Program-made: the position numbers and the translations under genes
In this document: positions 25,337 to 31,797 of the stretch, in pieces
Numbering within the stretch: position 1 is the first letter of the stretch
Layout: each line of letters opens with the position of its first letter
The notes under the pieces: generated by a model
What the model was told of the DNA's origin: nothing
What the model saw: the letters and a program-made list of their open reading frames with translations, nothing else
Database searches by the model: none
Virus record (IMG/VR): IMGVR_UViG_3300032289_001088
Coordinates: 1 to 38,965 of that record
Length of the DNA: 38,965 bases
DNA from: a virus
Reading direction: 5' to 3' (one strand)

Positions 25337-25557
25337 TGAGACTCACAACACGGGGCCGGTTCGTGCTTATCGTGTTGGCGGTGGCCCTCGTGTGGGCGTT
25401 CGCCAGATTCTGGCCCGTTCGTAACGTAGCGGATTACGCCCCGTCATATAACGGGTGTGCCGAGGTCCTCGGATATGACTACACGGCAGGGGACCCCCTG
25501 CCTGTACGCTGTAGGCAATATGACACTAGAGGAGTGGGAGGTAATGATCATGAATGA
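25336..25557 (+). CDS. Small single-span membrane protein
   Basis: 73 aa. A basic N-terminus (MRLTTRGR) precedes one hydrophobic segment (FVLIVLAVALVWAFARFWP), then a 45-residue outside tail with two Cys (NGCAEVLG and VRCRQYD). Topology is N-in by the positive-inside rule. An early small membrane protein may act in superinfection exclusion, but nothing in the sequence proves this. The reading frame overlaps the promoter box and the first bases of the ArdA gene. Confidence 0.55.
   Translation: MRLTTRGRFVLIVLAVALVWAFARFWPVRNVADYAPSYNGCAEVLGYDYTAGDPLPVRCRQYDTRGVGGNDHE
25514..25540 (+). promoter_or_regulatory. GCAATATGACAC element before ardA
   Basis: GGCAATATGACACTAGAGG with AGTGGGAGG downstream. 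It shares GCAATATGACACTAG and GGAGT with the minus-strand element at 34811-34832, so promoter, leader and ribosome site seem to be kept as one module. The ATG in the box is in frame with ardA, so an alternative leaderless-type start is conceivable. Confidence 0.5.
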
Positions 25558-26065
25558 TGAATTTGTCGAGGTGCCCCGCGTGTGGGTGGGGTGTGTGGCC
25601 TGCCACGAGCTGGGGAATCTCGTGGGTGAATGGGTTGACGCGGTGGGGTGTGAGGAATTCGTGCCGTGTGATCGTGACGGATACGGGCACGGGGATCGGT
25701 GGGTATTCGATACCGAGAACCTACCCACGGGGGAGTGTTCGCCAGACGAGGCTAGTCGGGTGGCGGGTGAGGCTCTCGCGTGTGTCGAGGCTACCGGTGC
25801 CCCTCTCGGTGCCGTCTGGGCGTATTGGGAGTATCGCGGTAACTACCCGGACGTGCTAGATGATTTCCCAGAATCGTGGGCGGGGGAGTGGGATTATGCC
25901 GCTGATTATGCCGCCGAATCTGTCGAGTCGTCCGGCGATATTGAGCGGGTGCCTAACTATCTGCGTCGGTACATTGACTACGACGCGCTTGCCCGGGATA
26001 TGGAATTAAACGGGGACATCACCTGCCATATGGCACCCGGTGGCGGGGTGTGGGTATTCCGCTAG
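25550..26065 (+). CDS. ardA: Antirestriction protein, ArdA family
   Basis: 171 aa from ATG 25550, 8 nt after GGGAGG. ArdA features are visible: GEWVDAVGCEEFVPCDRDGY near residues 27-46, an acidic middle with WAYWEYRGNYPDVLDDFPES, and the C-terminal YIDYDALARDMELNGDI near 141-158 and a VF ending. Overall it is highly acidic. ArdA dimers mimic the bent DNA bound by type I restriction enzymes and block them. Early placement fits protection of entering DNA. The genome also encodes its own cytosine methyltransferase. Confidence 0.82.
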   Translation: MNDEFVEVPRVWVGCVACHELGNLVGEWVDAVGCEEFVPCDRDGYGHGDRWVFDTENLPTGECSPDEASRVAGEALACVEATGAPLGAVWAYWEYRGNYPDVLDDFPESWAGEWDYAADYAAESVESSGDIERVPNYLRRYIDYDALARDMELNGDITCHMAPGGGVWVFR

Positions 26066-26072
26066 GTATCAT

Positions 26073-26127
26073 GGCAATATGACACCGTGTCGGTGTGCCC
26101 GACACCCGGGGGAGATTCTCCGGGTGT
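26073..26127 (+). promoter_or_regulatory. GCAATATG element with two hairpins before the clamp gene
   Basis: GGCAATATG (26073-26081) is followed at once by ACACCG/CGGTGT (26082-26087, 26091-26096) and then by ACACCCGG/CCGGGTGT (26102-26109, 26120-26127). GGGAGG stands before the ATG at 26171. The box-then-hairpin order repeats that at 23243 and 27221. Confidence 0.55.
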
Positions 26128-26170
26128 GGGGTTCGGGTCACGGTGGCCCGTATTAAATGGGAGGTAAGTA

Positions 26171-26821
26171 ATGTCTACAGATACATTTGAGACTGTCGAG
26201 ACGGCACGGGAGACGGGTGTGGCCCTATCGGTCCCGTCAGGTGCGCTACGTCATATGCTCGGGGTGGCACCCGTGTTCACCGGCAAAGACTTTCCCGTAG
26301 CACTTACGGGCGTTCGCCTGGAATACGAACCCGGTGTGTTCCGTGTCGTGTCCACCGATCGTTACCGTCTGGCGGTGGGTGAGCTGCAGGGTGAGCACGT
26401 GACCGGTTCGGACGTGACCCCGGGTGGCGTGTCGTTACCCGCTAAGGCTTGCACCGATATCGCTAAGGCCCTACCCAAGGGCAAGCGAGAGGATAATCTC
26501 CCCGTGTCGGTGCTCGTGTCGAGCGACTCGGTGACGGTGACCGTCCCGGGTGAATGGTCCCGGACTGTCAACACTATGTACGAACAATTCCCGGACTATG
26601 CAAGTCTCGTGAAAGTCCCCGAGGGTCCGGCACACCCCACGTTTGGCGTGAATCCTGTCTATCTGGCAGACGCGGCAAAATTGGTCACGGGTAAGGGTCA
26701 ATTCATGAAGTGGCATGTAGGCGGGGAACTCAAGCCCATGTACGGGGAGACTACCTCCCCGGCGGGGGGCACTAAAGTCTCGTGGAAGTACCTACTAATG
26801 CAGGTAAAAATAGGCGAATAA
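26171..26821 (+). CDS. Sliding clamp (DNA polymerase III beta)-like protein, short
   Basis: 216 aa. The core TGVRLEYEPGVFRVVSTDRY followed by RLAVGEL is the DnaN domain-1 signature, with SVPSGALRHMLGVAP before it and VTVPGEWSRTVNTMYEQFPD after it, near the start of a second domain. Bacterial DnaN has three domains and about 370 aa and works as a dimer; this has about two. A short form could assemble as a trimer, like PCNA-type rings. No DNA polymerase gene was seen, so it probably loads or recruits the host polymerase. It ends the early operon and is followed by a strong terminator. Confidence 0.8.
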   Translation: MSTDTFETVETARETGVALSVPSGALRHMLGVAPVFTGKDFPVALTGVRLEYEPGVFRVVSTDRYRLAVGELQGEHVTGSDVTPGGVSLPAKACTDIAKALPKGKREDNLPVSVLVSSDSVTVTVPGEWSRTVNTMYEQFPDYASLVKVPEGPAHPTFGVNPVYLADAAKLVTGKGQFMKWHVGGELKPMYGETTSPAGGTKVSWKYLLMQVKIGE

Positions 26822-26837
26822 CCTGCACACCACACCG

Positions 26838-26865
26838 CACCCCCCGGGCACACGCCCGGGGGGTG
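26838..26865 (+). terminator. Strong terminator hairpin of the early operon
   Basis: A perfect 12-bp stem, CACCCCCCGGGC (26838-26849) and GCCCGGGGGGTG (26854-26865), with loop ACAC, starts 17 bases after the clamp stop. No T tract follows, as is common for actinobacterial terminators. The following 200 bases (26870-27080) are G/C-rich and hold no gene I can support. Confidence 0.75.
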
Positions 26866-27081
26866 TCGTGTTGTCCGGGGGAGGGTCACACCCGGACCCT
26901 GTAGGGCGTGTGTCGAGACGGGCGCCCGTACGGGTGACCGTAACCCTCCCGGACCCGACACCCCGGGGGAGTGCCCGCCGGCAGGGGTTCGGGGTTCGGG
27001 CCGGCTCACCTGGTCACGACCGCCGGCAGGGTGTGGCCCGAGCTGCCCCCGCCGAATCCGCGCCCGCGCCCGGGGGGTTGG

Positions 27082-27159
27082 GGTGGGATGAGGTAGTGAC
27101 CCCACGGGGGTGAGGGGTGGGATGTGGCAGTGAAGCAGCAGGTGGGATGTGGCAGTGAC
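27082..27159 (+). repeat. Three iteron-like repeats
   Basis: GGTGGGATGAGGTAGTGAC (27082-27100), GGTGGGATGTGGCAGTGA (27116-27133) and GGTGGGATGTGGCAGTGAC (27141-27159). They are in direct orientation, 34 and 25 bases apart start to start, in noncoding DNA upstream of whiB. They could be a protein-binding array such as iterons or operators. Confidence 0.6.
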
Positions 27160-27185
27160 TTTGCGACACGCCGGCATGTCTTTGA

Positions 27186-27311
27186 TTGTAATATGCCACA
27201 AGTCTGATATGTTCTCCGTGTTGCAATATGTACCGCGTACGGTTTGACCCCTCTACACCCGTGGCTTTGAGCCAATGGATGCCTCCCCCGTCCGGCTCGT
27301 CACGGGTGTAG
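27186..27311 (+). promoter_or_regulatory. whiB promoter region and structured leader
   Basis: TTGTAATATG (27186-27195), CCACAAGTCTGATAT (27196-27210) and TTGCAATATG (27221-27230) form the control region. A hairpin ACCG/CGGT (27232-27243) follows the last box. Further on, CTACACCCGTG (27253-27263) pairs perfectly with CACGGGTGTAG (27301-27311) around a 37-nt internal part. The 11-bp stem ends 46 bases before the GTG start, so it would be in the 5' leader. Confidence 0.55.
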
Positions 27312-27357
27312 TGGAGCCGAACCGTTCGGCACGGGGGGAACTGGAAGGGGAGTATCC

Positions 27358-27666
27358 GTGGAATACCCAACTTGGACTGGTTCTGAACCCTGTCAATCTG
27401 TCGGTGGAGACATGTGGTTCCCAGACGATCCGTTCGAGGCGAAGACTTTGAATGTTGTCGCAGCAGAAGTGTGTCAGTCCTGCCCCTCGATTGAGCCTTG
27501 CGCCGAATGGGGTATCGCTCACGAGAAACACGGTGTGTGGGGTGGGTTGAACCCAGCTCAAAGAATCTTTATTCGTGCCCGCAGGGGTATTCATGTGGAT
27601 ACCCCTAACCACACGGCGTGGATTGAATCCATTGCCGGCTTACGTGCTACCGGAGGTGCTGCATGA
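27358..27666 (+). CDS. whiB: WhiB-family iron-sulfur transcription factor
   Basis: 102 aa from GTG, 5 nt after GGGGAG. It has the four WhiB cysteines: C12 (EPCQSV), then C40, C43 and C49 in the CxxC-x5-C arrangement (EVCQSCPSIEPCAEWG). The turn motif GVWGGL is near residue 61 and is followed by basic residues (FIRARRG). WhiB proteins bind a 4Fe-4S cluster and contact the housekeeping sigma factor region 4. Phage copies such as that of TM4 down-regulate host whiB genes and affect superinfection. Restricted to actinobacteria and their phages, it identifies the host phylum. It overlaps the next gene by ATGA. Confidence 0.9.
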   Translation: MEYPTWTGSEPCQSVGGDMWFPDDPFEAKTLNVVAAEVCQSCPSIEPCAEWGIAHEKHGVWGGLNPAQRIFIRARRGIHVDTPNHTAWIESIAGLRATGGAA

Positions 27667-27842
27667 TTTGTGAACCGTGCTTGCAGGGTGGTTGGTGGAA
27701 TACCCAGTGGCGATTGAGTAAAAACTTTTTGTATGTGCAGAAGTCGGTTGACATGCACATGCAGTGTGCGGGTTCGTCGAAGTGTGTGTGTCAGCACGCT
27801 GCCGGCGTGGATTCTCTCGTGGTGAGCGATGTCGCAGGCTAA
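27663..27842 (+). CDS. Cys-rich small protein (59 aa)
   Basis: A 59-aa ORF coupled to whiB by ATGA. It has MICEPCLQGGWWNTQW, then QCAGSSKCVCQHAAG, giving paired cysteines and a His that could hold one zinc. The pattern fits small zinc proteins of actinophages. Its 3' end overlaps the next gene by 14 bases. Function unknown. Confidence 0.65.
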   Translation: MICEPCLQGGWWNTQWRLSKNFLYVQKSVDMHMQCAGSSKCVCQHAAGVDSLVVSDVAG

Positions 27843-28050
27843 ACCCTGGTCGGATGCGATCACGGCCATGCCTGTCGAGGCACCTGATCACCGTTGGGCT
27901 GGCCCTACCGAGAAGTGTTTGTGTGGTGGTCGGCTGATGTGTGTGGTGTGCCAGTTTGATGATGGCGAGATTGGTTCATACATGCTGGACATGAAGTGTC
28001 TGGAGTGTGGTGCCGTGTTGACTGCACCGATCCCGGATGGTGTCAAGTGA
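27829..28050 (+). CDS. Zinc-ribbon protein
   Basis: 73 aa. The second half is a two-knuckle zinc ribbon: KCLCGGRLMCVVCQFDDGE and then MKCLECGAVLTAP. It starts inside the previous gene and overlaps the next by GTGA, so the whiB operon is fully coupled. Zinc ribbons of this size bind nucleic acids or RNA polymerase; no more can be said. Confidence 0.65.
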   Translation: MSQAKPWSDAITAMPVEAPDHRWAGPTEKCLCGGRLMCVVCQFDDGEIGSYMLDMKCLECGAVLTAPIPDGVK

Positions 28051-28217
28051 CTGACATTCGACTCGCAATAGAGAACGCACGCAGTGATGCTTCACGTACA
28101 ACGAAGGATCGTGTCGTTGCACTGCTCGGACAGTGGGCCACCACACACCCTAACCCTGTTGTTACTGACGAGTTGTGGATGTTCGTGGAGAAACTACGCG
28201 AGATGGAAGTGCGATGA
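28047..28217 (+). CDS. Small helical hypothetical protein (56 aa)
   Basis: 56 aa from GTG 28047 (overlap with upstream TGA), rather than the longer frame that starts inside the previous gene. Helical content is high (DIRLAIENARSDASRTTKDR; VTDELWMFVEKLREMEV). No motif recognised. Its stop overlaps the ATG of the transglycosylase gene. Confidence 0.55.
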   Translation: MTDIRLAIENARSDASRTTKDRVVALLGQWATTHPNPVVTDELWMFVEKLREMEVR

Positions 28218-28699
28218 TGCTGCCCATACTCGAGCTGTCATACTTTCTGCCCATCATTGACGAGTCACGTGTGTGGCGTGTCTCTCGTGACTTCGAGCGT
28301 CCTGCGTGTGCTGACATGCTGGCTAACGATCTCGCTGCACGAGGATGGCACGGCACGGACAACCGTTTGATGTGGTCGATTGTCTGGCGTGAATCACGCA
28401 ACGATCCCGAAGCAACCGGTAATGGTGCCTACGGTTTGACCCAGATACAGGCAAGCGTCTGGTCTTCTGCCCCTTGGTGGGACTGGGACACGGTGCTTAC
28501 CCGTGCCGGCAACCTACGCATGGCACGTGCCCTATACAACGAGCACGGATACCGTGCATGGGGTGTGAAACGTGTAGGTGACGGGTGGGCTATCGACTCA
28601 CGAGACTATGCCGGCTGGTCTTCTGACCAGGTGCAGGCATGGATTAAAGACCCAATCACCTTGTTCTGGGGGATGTACCCGTGCGAGGTAGCACCGTGA
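28214..28699 (+). CDS. Lytic transglycosylase (SLT-like)
   Basis: 161 aa from ATG 28214 (ATGA overlap). It has the lysozyme-like core: WSIVWRESRNDPEATGNG with the catalytic Glu in RES, then AYGLTQIQASVW, and the later ARALYNEHGYRAWGV segment. The enzyme cleaves the N-acetylmuramic acid to N-acetylglucosamine bond. No signal peptide is clear, though the N-terminus is hydrophobic (MLPILELSYFLPI). Its presence in the plus-strand early operon, rather than with the endolysin or virion genes, is unusual. It may be a virion or lysis enzyme expressed separately, or assist wall remodelling. Confidence 0.78.
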   Translation: MMLPILELSYFLPIIDESRVWRVSRDFERPACADMLANDLAARGWHGTDNRLMWSIVWRESRNDPEATGNGAYGLTQIQASVWSSAPWWDWDTVLTRAGNLRMARALYNEHGYRAWGVKRVGDGWAIDSRDYAGWSSDQVQAWIKDPITLFWGMYPCEVAP

Positions 28700-28794
28700 A
28701 CACACCCGAGAAGACAGACAGTGAGCTAGCCGACGAGTACGACGAGTCGATGTTTGACTACTGGCGTGAACGCTTCCTGTTTGATGACGACTAA
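28696..28794 (+). CDS. Acidic micro-protein (32 aa)
   Basis: A 32-aa ORF from GTG 28696 (GTGA overlap) to TAA 28794. It contains TDSELADEYDESMFDYWRER and an acidic end FDDD. The overlap with the transglycosylase gene and its end inside the convergent terminator support it. Its stop overlaps the stop of the minus-strand gene. Confidence 0.5.
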   Translation: MNTPEKTDSELADEYDESMFDYWRERFLFDDD

Positions 28795-28808
28795 TCGTCT
28801 TCGTCATC
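28783..28808. terminator. Bidirectional terminator inside two convergent gene ends
   Basis: GATGACGA (28783-28790) pairs with TCGTCATC (28801-28808) around a 10-nt loop that contains the two overlapping stop codons. An alternative smaller hairpin GACGA/TCGTC uses loop CTAA. It encodes the acidic C-termini of genes on both strands and could stop transcription from both sides. Confidence 0.6.
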
Positions 28809-28907
28809 CCACAAGTCATAGTCAGTGTTCATGTAGGCCCGGTACGCGCCACCAACGAACCACCCCACACCTGCACCCACAAGCACGAGGATGACACTGA
28901 GGATCAC
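28791..28907 (-). CDS. Membrane micro-protein (38 aa)
   Basis: A 38-aa ORF. The GTG at 28907 overlaps the stop of the sigma-like gene. It is one membrane span (MILSVILVLVGAGVGWFVGG) followed by AYRAYMNTDYDLWDDEDD. The short anchor with an acidic tail suggests an anchor or regulator at the membrane. No homologue recognised; support is the hydrophobic pattern and the overlap. Confidence 0.55.
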   Translation of the reverse strand: MILSVILVLVGAGVGWFVGGAYRAYMNTDYDLWDDEDD

Positions 28908-29521
28908 ACCCACGGTTTCTCACCACCGAGGTTGTCTGCAAGTTTGCGGAGCACGTTGCGGAGCCGGCGTCTCATTGTCGAGTCAGACACCTGATACATC
29001 GCTGCCAGAACTTGCATGTCCATGCCACCGTGATCGAACCTGTCGTGCAACAGTTCCCGGTCAGCTTCGGGAAGAGCACGCACCCCGTTCGACACGTCCA
29101 CGAGGATCGCTAGACGGTTGTTCCCCTCATCAGGACGAGACTGTGACCTACCGGATGCCTCGTCTGTAGACGAGCCGAACGTCCACGATTCCTCGTCGAA
29201 CACGTCGGGAAGAACGTCCACAAGCATCGCTTCAGAGTAGAAGAAGTGGTCTTGTGCCATCGTGCTGGTCTGCTTGCATCGTTCTTTGATAGCCCAACGC
29301 ATACCTGCCCGGTACAAGGCAGTGTTGAGTTTGCCTTTACCCACCTTGCCTTCTTCCCGCCACCTGTCTACACGTTCAGGGTTAGCACACATCCATAAGA
29401 ACATTTCCGAACGGATGTCATCGAAGTCGATCAGTCCACGCTGGATGGATGTAACCCTGCGGGCCACCCCGGTAGCAATACGCATCTCCATATCAGTCAG
29501 AGTGATTGTCGTGGCTACCAC
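28904..29521 (-). CDS. Sigma-factor-like DNA-binding protein
   Basis: 205 aa from GTG that overlaps the stop of the phosphoesterase gene. The N-terminal part (RVTSIQRGLIDFDDIRSEMF, LWMCANPERVDRWR) resembles sigma region 2, and the C-terminal part (ALPEADRELLHDRFDHGGMD, then VLAAMYQVSDSTMRRRLRNV) is a sigma region 4-type helix-turn-helix. A flexible linker lies at about 110-140. Sigma-like proteins of phages can drive late or middle genes. It is at the end of the replication operon, so late-gene activation is a reasonable guess. Region 2 is less certain than region 4. Confidence 0.65.
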   Translation of the reverse strand: MVATTITLTDMEMRIATGVARRVTSIQRGLIDFDDIRSEMFLWMCANPERVDRWREEGKVGKGKLNTALYRAGMRWAIKERCKQTSTMAQDHFFYSEAMLVDVLPDVFDEESWTFGSSTDEASGRSQSRPDEGNNRLAILVDVSNGVRALPEADRELLHDRFDHGGMDMQVLAAMYQVSDSTMRRRLRNVLRKLADNLGGEKPWV

Positions 29522-30255
29522 GTGTACTGATCTCCTTCGATAATGAAACTCTTACGCTCGATAGGGATAGGACAGGGAACGACTTTGCCTTTGTCTTCGT
29601 ACAACACACCGAACCCCTGTTGCCAGTTGTGTGTCTTGGCATACGTTGCCTTGGTCATGTCCATCAGGTTGCCTACCTCGAACCCCCATAGGGTGCGAGT
29701 GACTCGTCCATTGACTGACGTGGTGTGGGGCACTAGCCCCATGCGGTGCGTGTGACCGCACACGACTGACGCACCGACCTTGCGTACGAGGCCGGCGGCT
29801 GTCTGCCCACTGACCTGGCTGGTACCTGCTTCGTCCCCGTGCATGGCGAACCATCCGGGTGCGAATGAAAAGGCTTCCTTATGGAACTCGATCCCGAGCT
29901 GGGGGAGTTGGAGGAAGTTGGTGAGTTCGATCTCGGGTAGCCCGAGCAACCCGGGTAGTCGTTTCATTACCGAGTTGAATAGGCGGTCGGTGTGATTAGA
30001 CCGGATCATGTGCCCAACCTGTAGGTCTTTGAGCACCTGCACTGTCTCGTCACGGTCTTTACCGATAGACCGTTCCCATTCAAGAGCTGTGCCTGTCGAC
30101 CATCGGGAGATTGTCTGAAAGTCCATCTCGTCACCGATAGTGAGCACGATGTCTTTAGGTTGTTTCAGGTCGCTGATGGCTTGTGCAAGTGCTGCCACTG
30201 CACGTTTGTCTTGATACGGTACTTGCAGGTCGGATACAACCCATATTCTGCGCAT
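29515..30255 (-). CDS. Calcineurin-like metallophosphoesterase
   Basis: 246 aa. The metal-binding motifs are visible in order: SDLQVPYQD near residue 8, GDEMDF near 41, SNHTDR near 84 (a variant of GNHD/E), MHGDEAGT near 138 and CGHTH near 166. Phage enzymes of this type are thought to act on nucleic acid ends, cyclic nucleotides or RNA 2'-3' phosphates. Here the SNHTD in place of GNHD keeps the Asn-His pair. It lies in the replication and repair operon, so a DNA or nucleotide substrate is likely. Substrate cannot be read from sequence. Confidence 0.85.
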   Translation of the reverse strand: MRRIWVVSDLQVPYQDKRAVAALAQAISDLKQPKDIVLTIGDEMDFQTISRWSTGTALEWERSIGKDRDETVQVLKDLQVGHMIRSNHTDRLFNSVMKRLPGLLGLPEIELTNFLQLPQLGIEFHKEAFSFAPGWFAMHGDEAGTSQVSGQTAAGLVRKVGASVVCGHTHRMGLVPHTTSVNGRVTRTLWGFEVGNLMDMTKATYAKTHNWQQGFGVLYEDKGKVVPCPIPIERKSFIIEGDQYTW

Positions 30256-30286
30256 AGTTTCGTGTCCTCATCGCTGTTGTGTCACG

Positions 30287-30538
30287 CTAGTCTTGGAAGT
30301 GTGTTGCGGTTCCTGCTGTGATTGCTGCTACACCGTGATGGAATAGCACGAGGTACTCACCTCGACCGTCACCCAAGTACACGACCCCGTTGTTCAGCAG
30401 GCTGCGGGTGATCTCGGTGATGGATGTGTTCTGTATGACCATGACTTTGCCGTCAACTAGAAAAATGTGGAGTTCAGGGTCCACCATTTCTGATGCCGGC
30501 GGCAGGTGCATCTGGTACATGCTCACTTGTCGGGCCAT
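30287..30538 (-). CDS. Hypothetical protein (83 aa)
   Basis: 83 aa, overlapping the DUF1599-like gene by 16 bases. Strands and a helix alternate (DPELHIFLVDGKVMVIQNTS; ITRSLLNNGVVYLGDGRGEY; LVLFHHGVAAITAG). A weak resemblance to the small protein at 35683-35901 (VIPNDTPLDTINTTLLDLNL) may mean a common origin, but it is too faint to claim. No function recognised. Confidence 0.6.
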   Translation of the reverse strand: MARQVSMYQMHLPPASEMVDPELHIFLVDGKVMVIQNTSITEITRSLLNNGVVYLGDGRGEYLVLFHHGVAAITAGTATHFQD

Positions 30539-30951
30539 TGCTTCCTGAGCACGAGCACCGCGATAGCGGAATAGTTGAGCAGGTCCATGAACGTATCTTC
30601 AAGGGACTCGTAGTTCGCGTCTTGCCCATTGTCGATTAGGTGTGCTGCCCGTGCCTGCTTGTCCCACATGCGAACGAGTAACCCTTGCAGGGGACCGAAC
30701 GGGGACTTACTGATGTTCGTGGGACCGTAGTCCTTGTGCTTCTTGAGAAGGAGAGTCTCAGCTTCGTCAAGGATGTTGGCTAGGAACAGTTCGATCCGTT
30801 GTGTTGGTACATAGGTACTTTTGTACGAGGTTAACGGGTCGGTGGAATCTTGGTAAGAATAGTTTCCTGAACTGAATCCACCTCGATCACTATCAACCCG
30901 AGAGCCTTGACCGCCCGCAGGATGTTGTCCCAATCCTGTTGTTCCATTCAC
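30523..30951 (-). CDS. DUF1599-like / all-alpha NTP-pyrophosphatase-type protein
   Basis: 142 aa. Residues 1-50 are low-complexity Gly/Ser. Residues 55-140 match the DUF1599-like (MazG-related) pattern: LLLKKHKDYGPTNISKSPFG, then GLLVRMWDKQARAAHLIDNG and YESLEDTFMDLLNYSAIAVL. The Glu/Asp residues in EDTFMDLLNYS are likely Mg2+ ligands. Such proteins in phages are thought to act on nucleotides or modified-base pathways. Its neighbours are primase and phosphoesterase genes, which fits nucleotide metabolism. Start at 30951, next to the primase stop. Confidence 0.75.
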   Translation of the reverse strand: MNGTTGLGQHPAGGQGSRVDSDRGGFSSGNYSYQDSTDPLTSYKSTYVPTQRIELFLANILDEAETLLLKKHKDYGPTNISKSPFGPLQGLLVRMWDKQARAAHLIDNGQDANYESLEDTFMDLLNYSAIAVLVLRKQWPDK

Positions 30952-31565
30952 AACTCCACACTCCTTAGTACGGCATCTTTGCCACCGTTTACGTACAAGT
31001 CATTGACATCCATGCCCGAAGGCATGGTCACTGCAACTGCGGTCTCTACTTCTTTACACACGGTCTTGCCGAATTGCCTGCCGGCTTCATCACCGTCGCA
31101 CATAACAATGACGCGCCGGTAGTCCTGCATCAGTAGACGGAAGTGGGGTTGCCAGTTGTTTGCACCCGGCACACCGACAGTGGGTAGCCCACACATGGTG
31201 GATGCAGTGATCGTGTCGATCTCCCCTTCACACACGTACAGGACAGGGCTGTCGATGGTCAGGTCACGGACGTTAAACATCTTCGTCTTCGCGCCTGGTC
31301 GAGACAGGTACTTGGGTCCGTCACCCGTGAGTGACCTGTATCGAATGTCCACTACACCAGCAGGTGTGACGTAAGGGATAGCAAGACGGTTCGCATAGTC
31401 GCTGTCACCGGGATGGTCACCGGCCACGTAGCCGAGACGGAACGAACGTGCTGCCACCTCGGTGAGTCCTCGAGCTGCCAGATAGCCGGCCACCTGATTG
31501 AGTCCCGCCACGTACCTTGCGGTCGTTTCCTCCAACAAGTTCCGTGCAGCGTCGGTAAGCCTCAC
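30948..31565 (-). CDS. DNA primase, TOPRIM part (split primase)
   Basis: 205 aa from GTG with GGAG and GGAGGGGG upstream. The N-terminus (ETTARYVAGLNQVAGYLAAR then GLTEVAARSFRLGYVAG) is the RNA-polymerase-basal-domain entry of DnaG-like primases. The TOPRIM follows: LYVCEGEIDTITASTM near residue 108 with the catalytic Glu, and VIVMCDGDEAGRQFGK near 151 with the DGD. It lacks the zinc domain, which is encoded separately upstream in another frame and overlaps this gene by 149 nt. It makes primers for lagging-strand synthesis. A helicase-interaction domain is not evident. Confidence 0.82.
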   Translation of the reverse strand: MRLTDAARNLLEETTARYVAGLNQVAGYLAARGLTEVAARSFRLGYVAGDHPGDSDYANRLAIPYVTPAGVVDIRYRSLTGDGPKYLSRPGAKTKMFNVRDLTIDSPVLYVCEGEIDTITASTMCGLPTVGVPGANNWQPHFRLLMQDYRRVIVMCDGDEAGRQFGKTVCKEVETAVAVTMPSGMDVNDLYVNGGKDAVLRSVEL

Positions 31566-31797
31566 TCCACTCCACCCCCTCCACTGCTTTCACTACACCC
31601 ACAACGTCGCCTTTCAGACCGCAAGACATGCACGCAAACCCACCCGTCTTGTCGTTGACCCGACACGAGGGTTTTTTGTCCGGGTGCAGCCCACATTTGA
31701 TGGTCTGCCAACTCCGTTTGGACGCCGGCAATGTCCATCCGTAATGACTGAGCACTGTCCACAGGTCACCTTCTTGATAGATGTAGGAGGAGGTCAC
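31417..31797 (-). CDS. DNA primase zinc-binding part (split primase)
   Basis: 126 aa from GTG 31797, with GGAG 6 nt upstream; an in-frame TTG at 31809 is possible. The CHC2-type zinc site is clear: KCGLHPDKKPSCRVNDKTGG and then FACMSCGLKGDVVGVVKAV. The last 40 residues are Arg/Gly/Ser-rich (VRGGTQSGGRLSGSSRTHRG) and overlap the TOPRIM gene in the other frame, so they are probably nonfunctional tail. In usual primases both domains are one chain. Either the two chains cooperate or a frameshift joins them. Confidence 0.8.
   Translation of the reverse strand: MTSSYIYQEGDLWTVLSHYGWTLPASKRSWQTIKCGLHPDKKPSCRVNDKTGGFACMSCGLKGDVVGVVKAVEGVEWSEAYRRCTELVGGNDRKVRGGTQSGGRLSGSSRTHRGGSTFVPSRLRGR

Noticed and set aside
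26868-27113. Plus-strand 81-aa frame after the clamp terminator
   Set aside because: It begins right after a strong terminator, is Arg/Pro/Gly-rich by composition and runs into the iteron-like repeats.
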